A DNA stretch of 64,000 bases from Flavobacteriaceae bacterium PS02334 (GCA_029959295.1 JASCOH010000002.1:124001-188000); one strand, 5' to 3'; positions 50,698-60,099 are shown, numbered from the stretch's first letter. Notes: generated from the sequence alone by a model not told the origin. Numbers and translations are program-made.

Positions 50698-51792
50698 ATG
50701 AAAGCAGGAATTGTAGGATTGCCGAATGTTGGAAAATCAACATTATTCAATTGTTTATCAAATGCAAAAGCACAGAGCGCAAACTTTCCGTTTTGTACAA
50801 TTGAGCCAAATATTGGAGTTGTAAACGTTCCAGATCCAAGAATCAACAAGTTGGAAGAATTGGTAAAACCAGAGCGCGTTCAAATGGCAACAGTTGATAT
50901 TGTTGACATCGCAGGATTGGTAAAAGGAGCGAGCAAAGGCGAAGGCTTAGGGAATCAGTTCCTTGGAAACATCCGCGAATGCAACGCTATTATCCACGTT
51001 TTGCGTTGTTTTGACAATGACAATATTGTTCACGTTGACGGTAATGTAAATCCGATTCGCGACAAAGAAACTATCGATATCGAATTACAGTTGAAAGATC
51101 TAGAAACCGTAGACAAACGTCTGGAAAAAGTAAATCGCGCTGCAAAAACAGGAAATAAAGAAGCACAAACAGAGAAAGCACTTTTAGATAAAATTCGTGA
51201 AGCGTTGTTGCAAGCAAAATCGGCTCGTACAATTACACCTCAAAATAATGACGAAGAAGTTTTAATGGAATCTTTCCAATTAATTACTGCAAAACCAGTT
51301 CTTTATGTTTGTAATGTTGACGAAAATTCTGCAGTAAATGGAAACGCTTATGTTGATCAAGTTCGTGAATTAGTAAAAGATGAAGATGCAGAAGTAATCA
51401 TTCTTTCTGTTGGTGCTGAAGCGGATATTACAGAATTAGAAAGCTATGAAGAGCGCCAAGTTTTTTTGGAAGACATGGGATTGACTGAGCCAGGAGCTTC
51501 GGTTTTGATTCGTGCCGCTTACAAATTATTAAAACAACAGACTTATTTCACGGCCGGAGTTAAAGAAGTTCGCGCTTGGACAATCAACATCGGGTCAACT
51601 GCACCGCAAGCAGCCGGAGTTATCCATACTGATTTTGAAAAAGGATTTATTCGTGCAGAAGTTATTTCTTATGATGATTATGTTCATTATGGTTCTGAAG
51701 CAAAAGCTAAAGAAGCTGGAAAATTCAAAGTAGAAGGGAAAGAATATATTGTGAAAGATGGCGACGTAATGCACTTTAGGTTCAACGTTTAA
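50698..51792 (+). CDS. ychF: Redox-regulated ribosome-binding ATPase YchF
   Basis: A 364-residue P-loop protein of the Obg-related YchF/OLA1 family. G1 GLPNVGKSTLFN, the switch block DIAGLVKGASKGEGLGNQFLGNIREC, a coiled insertion (LKDLETVDKRLEKVNRAAKTGNKEAQTEKALLDK) and a C-terminal TGS-type domain (FFTAGVKEVRAWTINIGSTAPQAAG, VKDGDVMHFRFNV) are in order. It prefers ATP to GTP and binds the ribosome in stress and redox responses. Monocistronic, with its own promoter box and terminator. Confidence 0.96.
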   Translation: MKAGIVGLPNVGKSTLFNCLSNAKAQSANFPFCTIEPNIGVVNVPDPRINKLEELVKPERVQMATVDIVDIAGLVKGASKGEGLGNQFLGNIRECNAIIHVLRCFDNDNIVHVDGNVNPIRDKETIDIELQLKDLETVDKRLEKVNRAAKTGNKEAQTEKALLDKIREALLQAKSARTITPQNNDEEVLMESFQLITAKPVLYVCNVDENSAVNGNAYVDQVRELVKDEDAEVIILSVGAEADITELESYEERQVFLEDMGLTEPGASVLIRAAYKLLKQQTYFTAGVKEVRAWTINIGSTAPQAAGVIHTDFEKGFIRAEVISYDDYVHYGSEAKAKEAGKFKVEGKEYIVKDGDVMHFRFNV

Positions 51793-51812
51793 TCTTTTTT
51801 AAAGACAAATTG

Positions 51813-51835
51813 AAAGCGACATTTAGTGTCGCTTT
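51813..51835 (+). terminator. Rho-independent terminator
   Basis: AAAGCGACA / TGTCGCTTT stem, 5-base loop and a T-run after ychF. Confidence 0.88.
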
Positions 51836-51878
51836 TTTTATGGGAAAAAAGTAATATCTTTCATAGAAATATAATGTA

Positions 51879-52556
51879 ATGAAAAAGATATTTTTTCTGT
51901 TTCTAATGGGTGCCATGTTCTCTTCTGGATATTCTCAAAAGAAATATGCTTTTGATTATATGCTGGTCTATGATTTTAAATTTAATGATACTTCGAAAGT
52001 TAAGGAAGTGTTTTTTTATACAAATTCAAAAGACAACAGCTACTTGCTGAGAATTTATGAAAAAGACTCGCTGAATTGTTCTATTTCTTTTAAAGATCAA
52101 AATGGAATCCAATCAAAATTTGAGTCTCCAAGAAATAAATTTTTACAGCTTTCAAAAATTAACTTAAGCTGTGAATTTATCCGTAATTTATATAACCCTT
52201 TTAAATATCAGACTGATAATTATGAATTTATAAATAAAAAATATGCTTTGATGGAAGGCGAATATCACCCTTTTTATATTTTAAAATCGAATAATCCTAA
52301 AAGGGAAAAAAAGAAAAAACTGGCAACTTTTTATTATTACTTAGAAAATGATACAGAATTCCATTTTCCATTATTAGAGCATGAAACAGCTTATGAAGAA
52401 TGGAAATTAGAAAGAAATATCCCAAACGGAATTCCAAAGGAAATGTATTATTTAAGTTATGGCAAAGTAGAAATCTTAATGCTTTACAAATTAAAGCGGA
52501 TAGTGAAGATTGATAAGATATTAACGATTCCTGAGGATTGTAATTTTAAAAATTAA
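51879..52556 (+). CDS. Secreted protein of unknown function, 225 aa
   Basis: Signal peptide MKKIFFLFLMGAMFSSGYS-QK precedes a 205-residue mature domain that is beta-rich and aromatic (KKYAFDYMLVYDFKFNDTSKVKEVFFYTNSKDNSYLLRIY) and has a C-terminal segment ending EVEILMLYKLKRIVKIDKIL. It contains no domain I recognise. Codon use is AT-rich like its neighbours. A similar secreted gene follows after 83 bases. Confidence 0.68.
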   Translation: MKKIFFLFLMGAMFSSGYSQKKYAFDYMLVYDFKFNDTSKVKEVFFYTNSKDNSYLLRIYEKDSLNCSISFKDQNGIQSKFESPRNKFLQLSKINLSCEFIRNLYNPFKYQTDNYEFINKKYALMEGEYHPFYILKSNNPKREKKKKLATFYYYLENDTEFHFPLLEHETAYEEWKLERNIPNGIPKEMYYLSYGKVEILMLYKLKRIVKIDKILTIPEDCNFKN

Positions 52557-52639
52557 GGAATAATTTTAAAAATGTAAGAAATTTCAATTTTTTACGTTTG
52601 TATATTAAATTCTCGAAACAACTTAATAAAACTATTATT

Positions 52640-53170
52640 ATGAAAAGAATTCCCCTTATTCTAATTTTTGTATTGTTTTTTAGCTGTTCTGTTTTTTCTC
52701 AAGAAGGGAACGCTCCGCAATTTTTTGTCAAATCAATTTCTGTAGGAATAGGAGTTACAGGCGGTGATGAGACTTCTGGAGGAATTGGTTTTAATGCAGA
52801 TGTAACTACAGCTTTAAATAAAAATTTATTCACCCTTGCGCTTGCAACAGGAAGCGAATTGGATCTTTTTGATGCTCACAGAAATTTTTTCTCCGCAGAT
52901 TTACTTTATGGACGTGAATTTTTAGTTACAAGAATCTTTGCAATTGAAGCGCACGCTGGTGTCGGGATATTTTCTGAAAATTATAAAAATGGGGATACTA
53001 ATTTTCGAGAAATTAGTGAATCAACTTTAGGAATTCCGGTTCGTTTAAAATTTCTCTTTTATGTAAGTCCGAAGTTTGCTTTGGGATTAAATCCGAATGT
53101 TAATTTTAATTCTATAGAAACTATTTATTCAGGAAATTTAATTTTTCAGTACAATTTTGGAGGTAAATAA
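52640..53170 (+). CDS. Outer-membrane beta-barrel protein
   Basis: A 176-residue protein: signal peptide MKRIPLILIFVLFFSCSVFS-QE, then barrel-like strands with alternating residues (FFVKSISVGIGVTGGDETSGGIGFNADVTTAL, LGIPVRLKFLFYVSPKFALGLNPNVNF) and a C-terminal ...LIFQYNFGGK. It fits a small outer-membrane barrel. I choose the ATG at 52640, where the signal peptide begins, over the upstream 52598 frame. Confidence 0.7.
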   Translation: MKRIPLILIFVLFFSCSVFSQEGNAPQFFVKSISVGIGVTGGDETSGGIGFNADVTTALNKNLFTLALATGSELDLFDAHRNFFSADLLYGREFLVTRIFAIEAHAGVGIFSENYKNGDTNFREISESTLGIPVRLKFLFYVSPKFALGLNPNVNFNSIETIYSGNLIFQYNFGGK

Positions 53171-53219
53171 ATTTAGATAATTAAGAAAATGTTGTATTTC
53201 TTGTAGCAAGAAACCTTCG

Positions 53220-53227
53220 TATCTTTG
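53220..53227 (+). promoter_or_regulatory. -7 promoter motif for cinA
   Basis: TATCTTTG, 23 bases before the ATG at 53251. Confidence 0.5.
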
Positions 53228-53250
53228 GCTCTAAAATTTAGCAACTCAAA

Positions 53251-54504
53251 ATGAAAGCGACCATATTAACCATCGGGGATGAAATCTTGATTGGGCAAAT
53301 CATCGACACCAATTCTGCTTTTATAGCAAAATCTTTAGATAAAATCGGAATTGATATTCACGAAGTGCTTTCCATTAGTGATAGCCGTCAGCATATTTTA
53401 GAAACCTTGAATCACTTGCAGAATCAAGTCGATTTGATCATAATCACAGGCGGTTTGGGTCCAACAAAAGACGATATTACCAAGAAAACTTTATGCGATT
53501 ATTTTGAAGATGAATTGGTTGTGAATGACGAAGTTTTGGCACATGTCACTGAGTTAATCGAAGGTTTTTACAAGCGTCCGATTACGCAGATGAACAAAGA
53601 CCAAGCGTTAGTTCCGTCAAAAGCTACTGTTTTAAATAATAAAGTCGGAACCGCGCCAGGAATGTGGATGAAGAAAGAAAATACCGTCTTCGTTTCGCTT
53701 CCCGGAGTTCCTTATGAGATGAAATATCTTATTGAAAATGAAGTTGTTCCAAAGGTCATCAAAGAATATAAAAGGCCTTATATAATTCACAAAACGATTT
53801 TGACGTATGGCCAAGGCGAAAGCTTAGTTGCTGAAAGAATTGAAGCTTGGGAAAACAACCTTCCTGAATTCATAAAACTGGCCTATTTGCCAAATCCAGG
53901 AAGAGTCAGATTGCGACTTTCAGCAAGAGGAACCGACGAAGAAATCTTGAAAAATGCTATTGAAGAAAACGTTGCTTCGCTGTCAAAAATCATTAGCGAT
54001 ATCATTGTTGGCTATGACGAAAATGAAACTTTAGAAGTGATTTTAGGGCGATTATTAATAAAAAATAAAAAAACTATTTCCACGGCAGAAAGCTGTACTG
54101 GCGGAAAAATAGCGCAAATGCTGACTGCAATTCCGGGTTCGTCAAATTATTTTAAAGGAAGCATTGTCAGCTATGCTACAGAAATCAAAACTGAAATTTT
54201 AAAAGTTCCGCAAGAACTCATTGATAAATATTCTGTAGTAAGCAGGGAAGTTGCAATTGAAATGGCGCTTGGAGCAAAAAAACTAATGAAAACAGACTAT
54301 GCCATTTCCACCACAGGAAATGCAGGCCCAGAAAAAGGCGATTCTCCTGCAGAAGTCGGAACTGTTTTTGTCGCTTTGGCAACCAAAAATGAAGTGATTT
54401 GTGAAGAATTCAATTTTGGCCAGCCAAGAGAAAAAGTCATTGATAGAGCAGTAAATACGGCTTTTGAAATGCTTCAAAAAGAAATTTTAAAAATAAATAA
54501 ATGA
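53251..54504 (+). CDS. cinA: CinA-like nicotinamide-nucleotide amidase/pyrophosphatase
   Basis: A 417-residue two-domain protein. Residues 1-~170 form the molybdopterin-binding-like (MoCF) domain, with [20 protein letters not shown] and [14 protein letters not shown]. Residues ~250-417 are the CinA C-terminal nicotinamide-mononucleotide deamidase (PncC) domain, with [32 protein letters not shown], the [17 protein letters not shown] line and [24 protein letters not shown]. The enzyme recycles pyridine nucleotides. Competence involvement in other bacteria does not carry over automatically. Confidence 0.95.
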   Translation: MKATILTIGDEILIGQIIDTNSAFIAKSLDKIGIDIHEVLSISDSRQHILETLNHLQNQVDLIIITGGLGPTKDDITKKTLCDYFEDELVVNDEVLAHVTELIEGFYKRPITQMNKDQALVPSKATVLNNKVGTAPGMWMKKENTVFVSLPGVPYEMKYLIENEVVPKVIKEYKRPYIIHKTILTYGQGESLVAERIEAWENNLPEFIKLAYLPNPGRVRLRLSARGTDEEILKNAIEENVASLSKIISDIIVGYDENETLEVILGRLLIKNKKTISTAESCTGGKIAQMLTAIPGSSNYFKGSIVSYATEIKTEILKVPQELIDKYSVVSREVAIEMALGAKKLMKTDYAISTTGNAGPEKGDSPAEVGTVFVALATKNEVICEEFNFGQPREKVIDRAVNTAFEMLQKEILKINK

Positions 54505-54609
54505 TTTTTCTTTAAATGGCATTGTTTTTGGTTTTTATTAAGAAATATTTATACTTTCGTCCAAAATAAAAGTATTACGCTTTTTAAATTACTAAAAACA
54601 AACATTTTT

Positions 54610-55521
54610 ATGAAAAAACTTTATTTTACTATTGCCTTTTTTTTAGTTGCTGCAATTTCATTTGCTCAGGCGCCTACAGGAAACTTGACTATTTTTTCTG
54701 AAGACGGAGATAAGTTTTATCTTGTGCTGAATGGCGAAATGCAAAATGACATTCCGCAGACAAACATTCGAATTGAAGAATTGAACCAGCCTTATTATAA
54801 TGCAAAAATTCTTTTTGAAGACAAATCCCTTGTAGAGATTACAAAAAAGAATTTAGAAATCACTGACATGGATGGAGAATATAAAGATGTTACCTATAAA
54901 ATTAAGAGAGACAAGAATAATAAAAACAAGCTTAAGCTTAATTTTTTCTCTGAAATTCCGGTTGACCGCCGTTATGTAGCTCCAAAAAACATCCACGTGG
55001 TTCATTATGGAAATCCAGAGCCGGTAAGAACAATTTCCCAAACTACAACTACCACAACAGTTGGAAATACAGGAGGAGTCGGAATGGGCGTAAATGTTGG
55101 AGGCGTGAGCATGAATGTCAGCATTAATGAGCCAAGAGGCGTTTATACTGAAACTACGACTACCACGATCGACCATTCAAATCAAAATTCAGGTAATCAA
55201 AACCTAGGGAATTCTAGAGGTTGCAATAATAAAAATCCGATGAATTCAAGTGATTTCAACAGCGCTTTGGCTTCAGTGAACAAACAAAATTTTGACGAGA
55301 CGAAACTAAAAGTGGCCAAGCAAATTGTTCAGGCGAATTGTTTAGATGTAAATCAGATAAAGCAAATTGCCAATACTATTAATTTTGAAGAAACTAAATT
55401 AGAATTTGTGAAGTTTGCCTACGACTATTGTACTGAGAAAAAAAACTACTTCAGGCTGAATGATATATTTTCATTTAGTGAAAACGTAGATGAATTGACA
55501 GAATATGTCCAAAATAAATAG
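54610..55521 (+). CDS. Secreted DUF4476 domain protein
   Basis: A 303-residue secreted protein. Signal peptide to ...ISFA-QA is followed by a beta-rich N-terminal half (GNLTIFSEDGDKFYLVLNGEMQNDIPQTNIRIEEL), a low-complexity Thr/Gly/Val-rich linker (TISQTTTTTTVGNTGGVGMGV), and a C-terminal DUF4476 domain (MNSSDFNSALASVNKQNFDETKLKVAKQIVQANCLDVNQIKQIANTINFEETKLEFVKFAYDYC). DUF4476 proteins are common and uncharacterised in Bacteroidetes. Confidence 0.82.
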   Translation: MKKLYFTIAFFLVAAISFAQAPTGNLTIFSEDGDKFYLVLNGEMQNDIPQTNIRIEELNQPYYNAKILFEDKSLVEITKKNLEITDMDGEYKDVTYKIKRDKNNKNKLKLNFFSEIPVDRRYVAPKNIHVVHYGNPEPVRTISQTTTTTTVGNTGGVGMGVNVGGVSMNVSINEPRGVYTETTTTTIDHSNQNSGNQNLGNSRGCNNKNPMNSSDFNSALASVNKQNFDETKLKVAKQIVQANCLDVNQIKQIANTINFEETKLEFVKFAYDYCTEKKNYFRLNDIFSFSENVDELTEYVQNK

Positions 55522-55610
55522 GAAATCTTAGTTTAAAAGAGTAAGATTTTATCCTTTTGTGCAAAATAAATCGAAGCTGAAAATATTTTAGAAAAAAAGA
55601 ATAATAATGT

Positions 55611-55642
55611 TTTGTAAATACAGTTTATTTTTTGTTTCTTTG
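55611..55642 (+). promoter_or_regulatory. Promoter for the ribosomal protein operon
   Basis: TTTG (55611-55614) and TTTCTTTG (55635-55642) 20 bases apart, 36 bases before rpmB. The first two bases of the -7 box are TT rather than TA. Confidence 0.45.
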
Positions 55643-55678
55643 CACCCTGATTTTGAATAACGATAAAAGATAAGCATA

Positions 55679-55915
55679 ATGTCAAGAGTTTGTGACCTTA
55701 CGGGTAAAAGAGCGATGGTTGGAAACAATGTTTCCCACGCGATGAACAAGACTAAGAGAAAATTTTCTGTAAACTTAGTTAAAAAACGTTTTTATCTTCC
55801 TGAAGAAGACAGATGGATTACTCTTAGAGTAGCTGCATCTACAATAAAAACTATCAACAAAAACGGAATCGCTGCAGTTTTGAAAGAAGCTAAAGCTAAC
55901 GGATTTATTAAATAA
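55679..55915 (+). CDS. rpmB: 50S ribosomal protein L28
   Basis: A 78-residue basic protein starting [28 protein letters not shown], the L28 signature, with the C-terminal [27 protein letters not shown]. It is the first gene of the L28-L33-bL38 operon, with 25 and 9 bases between genes; ftsY follows the three after a gap. A single cysteine (VCDL) stands where some L28 proteins have a zinc-type CxxC pair, so no zinc finger is formed. Confidence 0.97.
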   Translation: MSRVCDLTGKRAMVGNNVSHAMNKTKRKFSVNLVKKRFYLPEEDRWITLRVAASTIKTINKNGIAAVLKEAKANGFIK

Positions 55916-55940
55916 TCCTTCCTAAAAACTATATAGCAAG

Positions 55941-56123
55941 ATGGCAAAGAAAGGTAATAGAATCCAGGTAATTTTAGAATGTACAGAGCACAAAACTAGT
56001 GGTCAACCAGGTACATCAAGATACATAACAACAAAGAACAAAAAAAATACTCCAGACAGATTAGAGATTAAGAAATTTAATCCAATCTTGAAAAGAGTAA
56101 CTGTTCATAAAGAAATTAAATAA
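55941..56123 (+). CDS. rpmG: 50S ribosomal protein L33
   Basis: A 60-residue protein: [17 protein letters not shown], then [36 protein letters not shown]. It has the L33 fold signature with a single Cys rather than the CxxC pairs of zinc-binding C+ forms, so it is a C- type. Confidence 0.96.
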   Translation: MAKKGNRIQVILECTEHKTSGQPGTSRYITTKNKKNTPDRLEIKKFNPILKRVTVHKEIK

Positions 56124-56132
56124 TATTTAGTC

Positions 56133-56285
56133 ATGGCAAAGAAAACCGTAGCAACCTTACAGACAGCTTCAAAGAGATTGACAAAAGCTATCAAAATGGT
56201 AAAATCTCCAAAAACTGGTGCATACACTTTCGTTGAAAGCGTTATGGCTCCTGAATTAGTTGATGAATTCTTGAAAAAGAAATAA
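56133..56285 (+). CDS. Ribosomal protein bL38 (DUF4295)
   Basis: Too short for many gene finders: 50 residues from ATG 56133 to TAA 56285 (MAKKTVATLQTASKRLTKAI, then KMVKSPKTGAYTFVESVMAP and ELVDEFLKKK). It is strongly basic, with no signal peptide. The sequence matches DUF4295, which I remember as the Bacteroidetes-specific large-subunit protein bL38 seen in ribosome structures of Flavobacterium johnsoniae. It follows rpmG by 9 bases, as expected for a ribosomal operon, and ends at a terminator 20 bases downstream. Confidence 0.88.
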   Translation: MAKKTVATLQTASKRLTKAIKMVKSPKTGAYTFVESVMAPELVDEFLKKK

Positions 56286-56305
56286 TTCAACCAAACAGCA
56301 TATAG

Positions 56306-56335
56306 AAAAGCTACTTTCATTCGGAAGTAGCTTTT
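56306..56335 (+). terminator. Rho-independent terminator
   Basis: AAAAGCTACTT / AAGTAGCTTTT with an 8-base loop and a T-run, after the ribosomal operon. Confidence 0.88.
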
Positions 56336-56394
56336 TTATTTTTATATTTGTCATAAGTTTTATCAGAAGCCAAACACAAGGCATTTTTTAAATG

Positions 56395-56467
56395 TAGTTC
56401 CCGCTTTCCGCTACAATCTTTTGTGCCGAACCCCGGCACAAAAGGATATCCGCTGCAATCGGGGCTA
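56395..56467 (-). repeat. REP-like dispersed element, copy 2
   Basis: Minus-strand TAGCCCCGATTGCAGCG at one end and GCGGAAAGCGGGAACTA at the other. The centre is an 11-bp perfect hairpin, CTTTTGTGCCG / CGGCACAAAAG, with loop AACCC. Its ends match the element at 10262-10403. Confidence 0.7.
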
Positions 56468-56508
56468 TTTAAAAACGCCTTCGCCTTCTTTAAACTTTCG
56501 GACTCAGA

Positions 56509-56550
56509 TTGTCTAAAAAGTCTCGTAGTCTAACAATCTAACAATCTATA
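56509..56550 (+). repeat. Tandem words GTCTAACAATCTA before ftsY
   Basis: Words GTCTAAAAAGTCTCGTAGTCTAACAATCTAACAATCTA end 2 bases before the ATG at 56553. Confidence 0.7.
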
Positions 56551-56552
56551 AA

Positions 56553-57530
56553 ATGAGCTTTTTCAAAAAAATATTTTCATCAGAAAAAAAAGAAAACCTT
56601 ACTCCAGAAGCAAAACAAAGCTTAGACAAAGGTTTAGAAAAAACAAAAACATCTTTTTTCTCAAAACTGACCAAAGCCGTTGCCGGAAAATCAAAAGTCG
56701 ATGACGAAGTTTTAGATAACCTTGAAGAAATTTTAGTTTCTTCAGATGTTGGCGTAAACACAACACTAAAAATCATCACCAGAATCGAAGAACGCGTTGC
56801 CAACGACAAATACTTGGGAACCGATGAACTGAATCAAATTCTGCGTGAAGAAATCGCCGGACTTTTATCTGAAACACATTCGGGTGAAGCCACAGAATTC
56901 GAAATTCCAAAAGACAAGAAACCTTACGTTTTAATGGTCGTTGGGGTAAACGGTGTTGGGAAAACTACAACAATCGGAAAACTCGCTTACCAATTCAACA
57001 AAGCCGGATACAAAGTTGTCCTTGGTGCAGCCGATACTTTTCGTGCCGCAGCAATCGACCAACTGCAGATTTGGGCAGACAGAGTTGGCGTTCCAATCGT
57101 GAAACAGCAAATGGGTAGCGATCCAGCTTCTGTAGCTTTTGATACTTTGCAATCTGCAGTTTCTCAAGATGCAGATATTGTAATTATTGACACAGCTGGT
57201 CGTCTTCACAACAAAATAAACTTGATGAACGAGTTGACAAAAGTAAAGCGCGTGATGCAAAAAGTCATTGAAGACGCGCCACACGACGTTTTATTGGTTC
57301 TTGATGGATCTACAGGTCAAAATGCTTTCGAACAGGCAAAACAATTTACGGCAGCAACAGAAGTAACTTCGTTGGCAGTAACAAAATTAGACGGAACTGC
57401 AAAAGGCGGTGTCGTAATCGGAATCTCCGACCAATTCCAGATTCCTGTTAAATACATTGGAGTAGGTGAAGGAATTGAAGATTTGCAAGTTTTCAATAAA
57501 ATAGAATTTGTAGATTCTTTCTTTAAATAA
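56553..57530 (+). CDS. ftsY: Signal recognition particle receptor FtsY
   Basis: A 325-residue SRP GTPase receptor. It has a short acidic/Lys-rich N-domain (no long A domain), then G1 GVNGVGKTTT (131-140), DTFRAAAIDQL, DTAGRLHNKIN, TKLDGTAKGG and the C-terminal YIGVGEGIEDLQVFN. It docks the SRP-ribosome complex at the inner membrane. It is downstream of the ribosomal proteins but separated by a terminator, a REP element and word repeats. Confidence 0.97.
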   Translation: MSFFKKIFSSEKKENLTPEAKQSLDKGLEKTKTSFFSKLTKAVAGKSKVDDEVLDNLEEILVSSDVGVNTTLKIITRIEERVANDKYLGTDELNQILREEIAGLLSETHSGEATEFEIPKDKKPYVLMVVGVNGVGKTTTIGKLAYQFNKAGYKVVLGAADTFRAAAIDQLQIWADRVGVPIVKQQMGSDPASVAFDTLQSAVSQDADIVIIDTAGRLHNKINLMNELTKVKRVMQKVIEDAPHDVLLVLDGSTGQNAFEQAKQFTAATEVTSLAVTKLDGTAKGGVVIGISDQFQIPVKYIGVGEGIEDLQVFNKIEFVDSFFK

Positions 57531-57550
57531 TTTAACTTTTAATAACAACC

Positions 57551-58786
57551 ATGAAAATCAAACTTTACTTAACATTCTTATTAATTTCCCTCAACTCTTT
57601 CTTTTCATTTTCTCAAGATTTTAAAAAAGGGTACTATATTGATACAAATAAAAATAGAAATGAAGTGCTTTTTAAGATGACAGATTTTACAGACCCAACT
57701 GCACTGAAAATAAAAAACACAGAAAATGATGACTATCAAAAATTAGATTTAGGAAAAGTTGTAGAGTTTGGAATTGATCAAGATTATAAATTTGTGAAAA
57801 GAGTTGTAAAGCATGACCAAAATTTTAGCGGATTATCTTATTCAAAAGATCCAATTTGGGTTACAGAAGATTTGTTTTTGAATGTTTTAGTAGAAGGAAA
57901 TGCTACCTTATTTTCTTATCTTGATAATGGTTCTGAAAAATTCTTTTATGAAATCCAATCTGAAAATATAAGTCCTACGCAATTGATATATAGAAAATAT
58001 CACATTAGTGACAATGCTCCAATTTTAGAGAATAATTTTTTTAGGAATCAGCTTAATACTGATCTTAAATGCGACGAAATTAAAATTGAAGATTTAGTAA
58101 ATTTGAAGTATAAGAAAGATAAAATTATTGCGTTTTTTAAGAAATATAATGCATGTAAAAAATCATCTCAGACAGTTTTTGAAAATAAATCTGGTAAAAA
58201 AGTTAAGGTAAGATATTCAGTTTTTGCAGGTGTATATAATTCTGATTTTAGCGTTGAATATCTTGGAATTAAAACTGATAAAGAATCGAAAATTACCTTT
58301 GGATTTGGTGGGGAAGTTGCAATTGTCATGCCTTCTGAAAAAATAGAATTTTTTTTGAAAGCAGAATATGAGCATTTTTCAGGTACTTCTTCTTTGAGAA
58401 TACCAAGTCTTTATACCGCAAGTGTTAGAGATAATAGTTTCAAGTTGGAGTCCAGCTTTATAAATGTTAATATAGGTACTCGATACAATTTTATCTTAGG
58501 TAACAATAGAAAATTATATATTGATGGATCAGTCGGAGCAAGTTCTCCGTTTAATGATGTTACTTATGAACTGAAATACCCAAATACACCTAATTCTAAT
58601 ATTGTTGCTTCAGATATCAAAACTGGGGTAAATATCTTTTTTAATTTTGGAATTGGATACGCAATAAATAGAAAAATTGCAATTGATTTTAGGGCAGATA
58701 CAAAGCGTGATTTATTTTCAAATAATCAAACAGCTACATCAAAATTTTCAAGATTTGGTATGAACTTGAGATATTCAATAAACTAA
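57551..58786 (+). CDS. Secreted protein with C-terminal outer-membrane-type strands
   Basis: A 411-residue secreted protein. Signal peptide to ...SFFSFS-QD is followed by an N-terminal ~200 residues with regular beta lines (KGYYIDTNKNRNEVLFKMTDF, DLGKVVEFGIDQDYKFVKRVV) and then a C-terminal half with alternating strands (VEIFFLKAEYEHFSGTSSLRI, NVNIGTRYNFILGNNRKLYIDGSVGAS, FGMNLRYSIN). The C-terminal strand ending suggests a barrel inserted in the outer membrane. No named domain. Confidence 0.72.
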   Translation: MKIKLYLTFLLISLNSFFSFSQDFKKGYYIDTNKNRNEVLFKMTDFTDPTALKIKNTENDDYQKLDLGKVVEFGIDQDYKFVKRVVKHDQNFSGLSYSKDPIWVTEDLFLNVLVEGNATLFSYLDNGSEKFFYEIQSENISPTQLIYRKYHISDNAPILENNFFRNQLNTDLKCDEIKIEDLVNLKYKKDKIIAFFKKYNACKKSSQTVFENKSGKKVKVRYSVFAGVYNSDFSVEYLGIKTDKESKITFGFGGEVAIVMPSEKIEFFLKAEYEHFSGTSSLRIPSLYTASVRDNSFKLESSFINVNIGTRYNFILGNNRKLYIDGSVGASSPFNDVTYELKYPNTPNSNIVASDIKTGVNIFFNFGIGYAINRKIAIDFRADTKRDLFSNNQTATSKFSRFGMNLRYSIN

Positions 58787-58799
58787 ATCCATTTTATTA

Positions 58800-59018
58800 A
58801 TGGCATTCTCAATAAAAAACGTAAAACCGCTTCATCTCTACATTTTATTCGTGGTTTTAATTTTGATAGCACGACTTTTTGAAGATAAAATACAACCACT
58901 TTATTATCTGTTTGTACTTCTAGGATGGGCTTCGTTTTACATAGCTGTCAGAAATTTTTTCAGGCAAAGAAAACATGGCAATTCTCCCAAAAGAACTCTG
59001 GCTAAAAAGACAAAATAA
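58800..59018 (+). CDS. Small membrane protein of unknown function
   Basis: A 72-residue protein with two hydrophobic segments (LHLYILFVVLILIARLF; LYYLFVLLGWASFYIAV) and a very basic C-terminus (RQRKHGNSPKRTLAKKTK). It starts 13 bases after the previous gene. Its stop codon is inside the perfect palindrome at 59017-59052. Confidence 0.65.
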   Translation: MAFSIKNVKPLHLYILFVVLILIARLFEDKIQPLYYLFVLLGWASFYIAVRNFFRQRKHGNSPKRTLAKKTK

Positions 59019-59052
59019 AATAAATGCGCTAATTAATTAGCGCATTTATTTT
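59017..59052. terminator. 36-base perfect palindrome at convergent stops
   Basis: AAAATAAATGCGCTAATT (59017-59034) is exactly inverse to 59035-59052. It contains the stop codon of the 58800 gene and that of the 59029 minus-strand gene. Confidence 0.85.
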
Positions 59053-60099
59053 TTCCCATAAAACTTCATCAAAATCAGATAAAGCCAAATTCACATTATC
59101 GGCAGCTTCTCCCATTCGAATTACAACCATTCTTTTGCTTGGAATGACATAAATTTTTTGGTCATTTTTCCCTAAAGCCATAAACATGTCACTCGGAGCT
59201 TCAGGAATTATGCTTCCTGAAAATTGCAACTGCGACTGAGGCAGGTGATAGCTTGCTTTTCCGTTTAACCACCATAAATATCCATATCCGAGATTTATAT
59301 TTTGGGAAGTATTTGTAGCTTCATTGAAGTAATTCTCATTTAAAATTGTATCATTATTCCACTTTCCCTTGTTTAGCATAAGCAGTCCAAAACGGGCCAT
59401 GCTTCGTGTCGTGCTCCAATAAACGCTATTGTTTCCTGACTGAATCCAAGTGCCGTTCATGCCAATTTTATCTCTTAATTTTGCATTGAAATAGTTGCTG
59501 TAACTTTGCGAAGTTGCTTCTGCAATTACATCTTGCAGTTTCACATAAGAATTGTGATAAGCCCAACGGGTTCCGGCGTCAGCTTTATAAACCAAACATT
59601 CAGGAGTGACGCAATCTTCATTTGCAACGTCATCTAATCCTGAAGTCATAGTCAGCAAATGCTTATTTGTAATTAGATTTTCTTTTGCCAAAGGCTCGCT
59701 TGTCCAACCATTTCCTAAATAATCGGAAACTTTATCATTGATATTTAAGTAGTTTTCTTGTTGCGCAATGCCGACCATAGTTGAAGTCAAAGTTTTTCCA
59801 GCACTGGCCCAATACCAATTAGAAGTTGCAGTATGTCCATTAAAATAATTTTCCATGACAATTTTTCCGTCAACCAGAACGATAAAACTTTTTGAATGTT
59901 TTTCTTCTAAGTAAGAAAGCAATGGAGCTACAGCATTCTCATTCCATCCTAAAGATTGCAAGGATTTTGTTTCCCAAGTTGCATTCTCTGGAATTGGAGG
60001 AAAATAAAAGGGATCTGCAATTATTGGCGTTGCGGTTTCGTTGCTGTCTGAACTGCATCCAATGAAAACGGCTAAAACAAAAAAGTATAAATTCTTCAT
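59029..60099 (-). CDS. Serine hydrolase, class C beta-lactamase-like lipoprotein
   Basis: A 356-residue lipoprotein (lipobox ...VFIG-C at residue 15). The catalytic SxxK is ASAGKTLTST (Ser 99, Lys 102), a YHNSY line supplies the general-base-type Tyr-x-Asn/Ser, and later residues show the typical fold (GYGYLWWLNGKASYH). The family hydrolyses esters or D-amino peptides; being lipid-anchored it acts in the periplasm. Beta-lactam resistance cannot be inferred. The C-terminus lies within the palindrome. Confidence 0.9.
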   Translation of the reverse strand: MKNLYFFVLAVFIGCSSDSNETATPIIADPFYFPPIPENATWETKSLQSLGWNENAVAPLLSYLEEKHSKSFIVLVDGKIVMENYFNGHTATSNWYWASAGKTLTSTMVGIAQQENYLNINDKVSDYLGNGWTSEPLAKENLITNKHLLTMTSGLDDVANEDCVTPECLVYKADAGTRWAYHNSYVKLQDVIAEATSQSYSNYFNAKLRDKIGMNGTWIQSGNNSVYWSTTRSMARFGLLMLNKGKWNNDTILNENYFNEATNTSQNINLGYGYLWWLNGKASYHLPQSQLQFSGSIIPEAPSDMFMALGKNDQKIYVIPSKRMVVIRMGEAADNVNLALSDFDEVLWEKINALIN

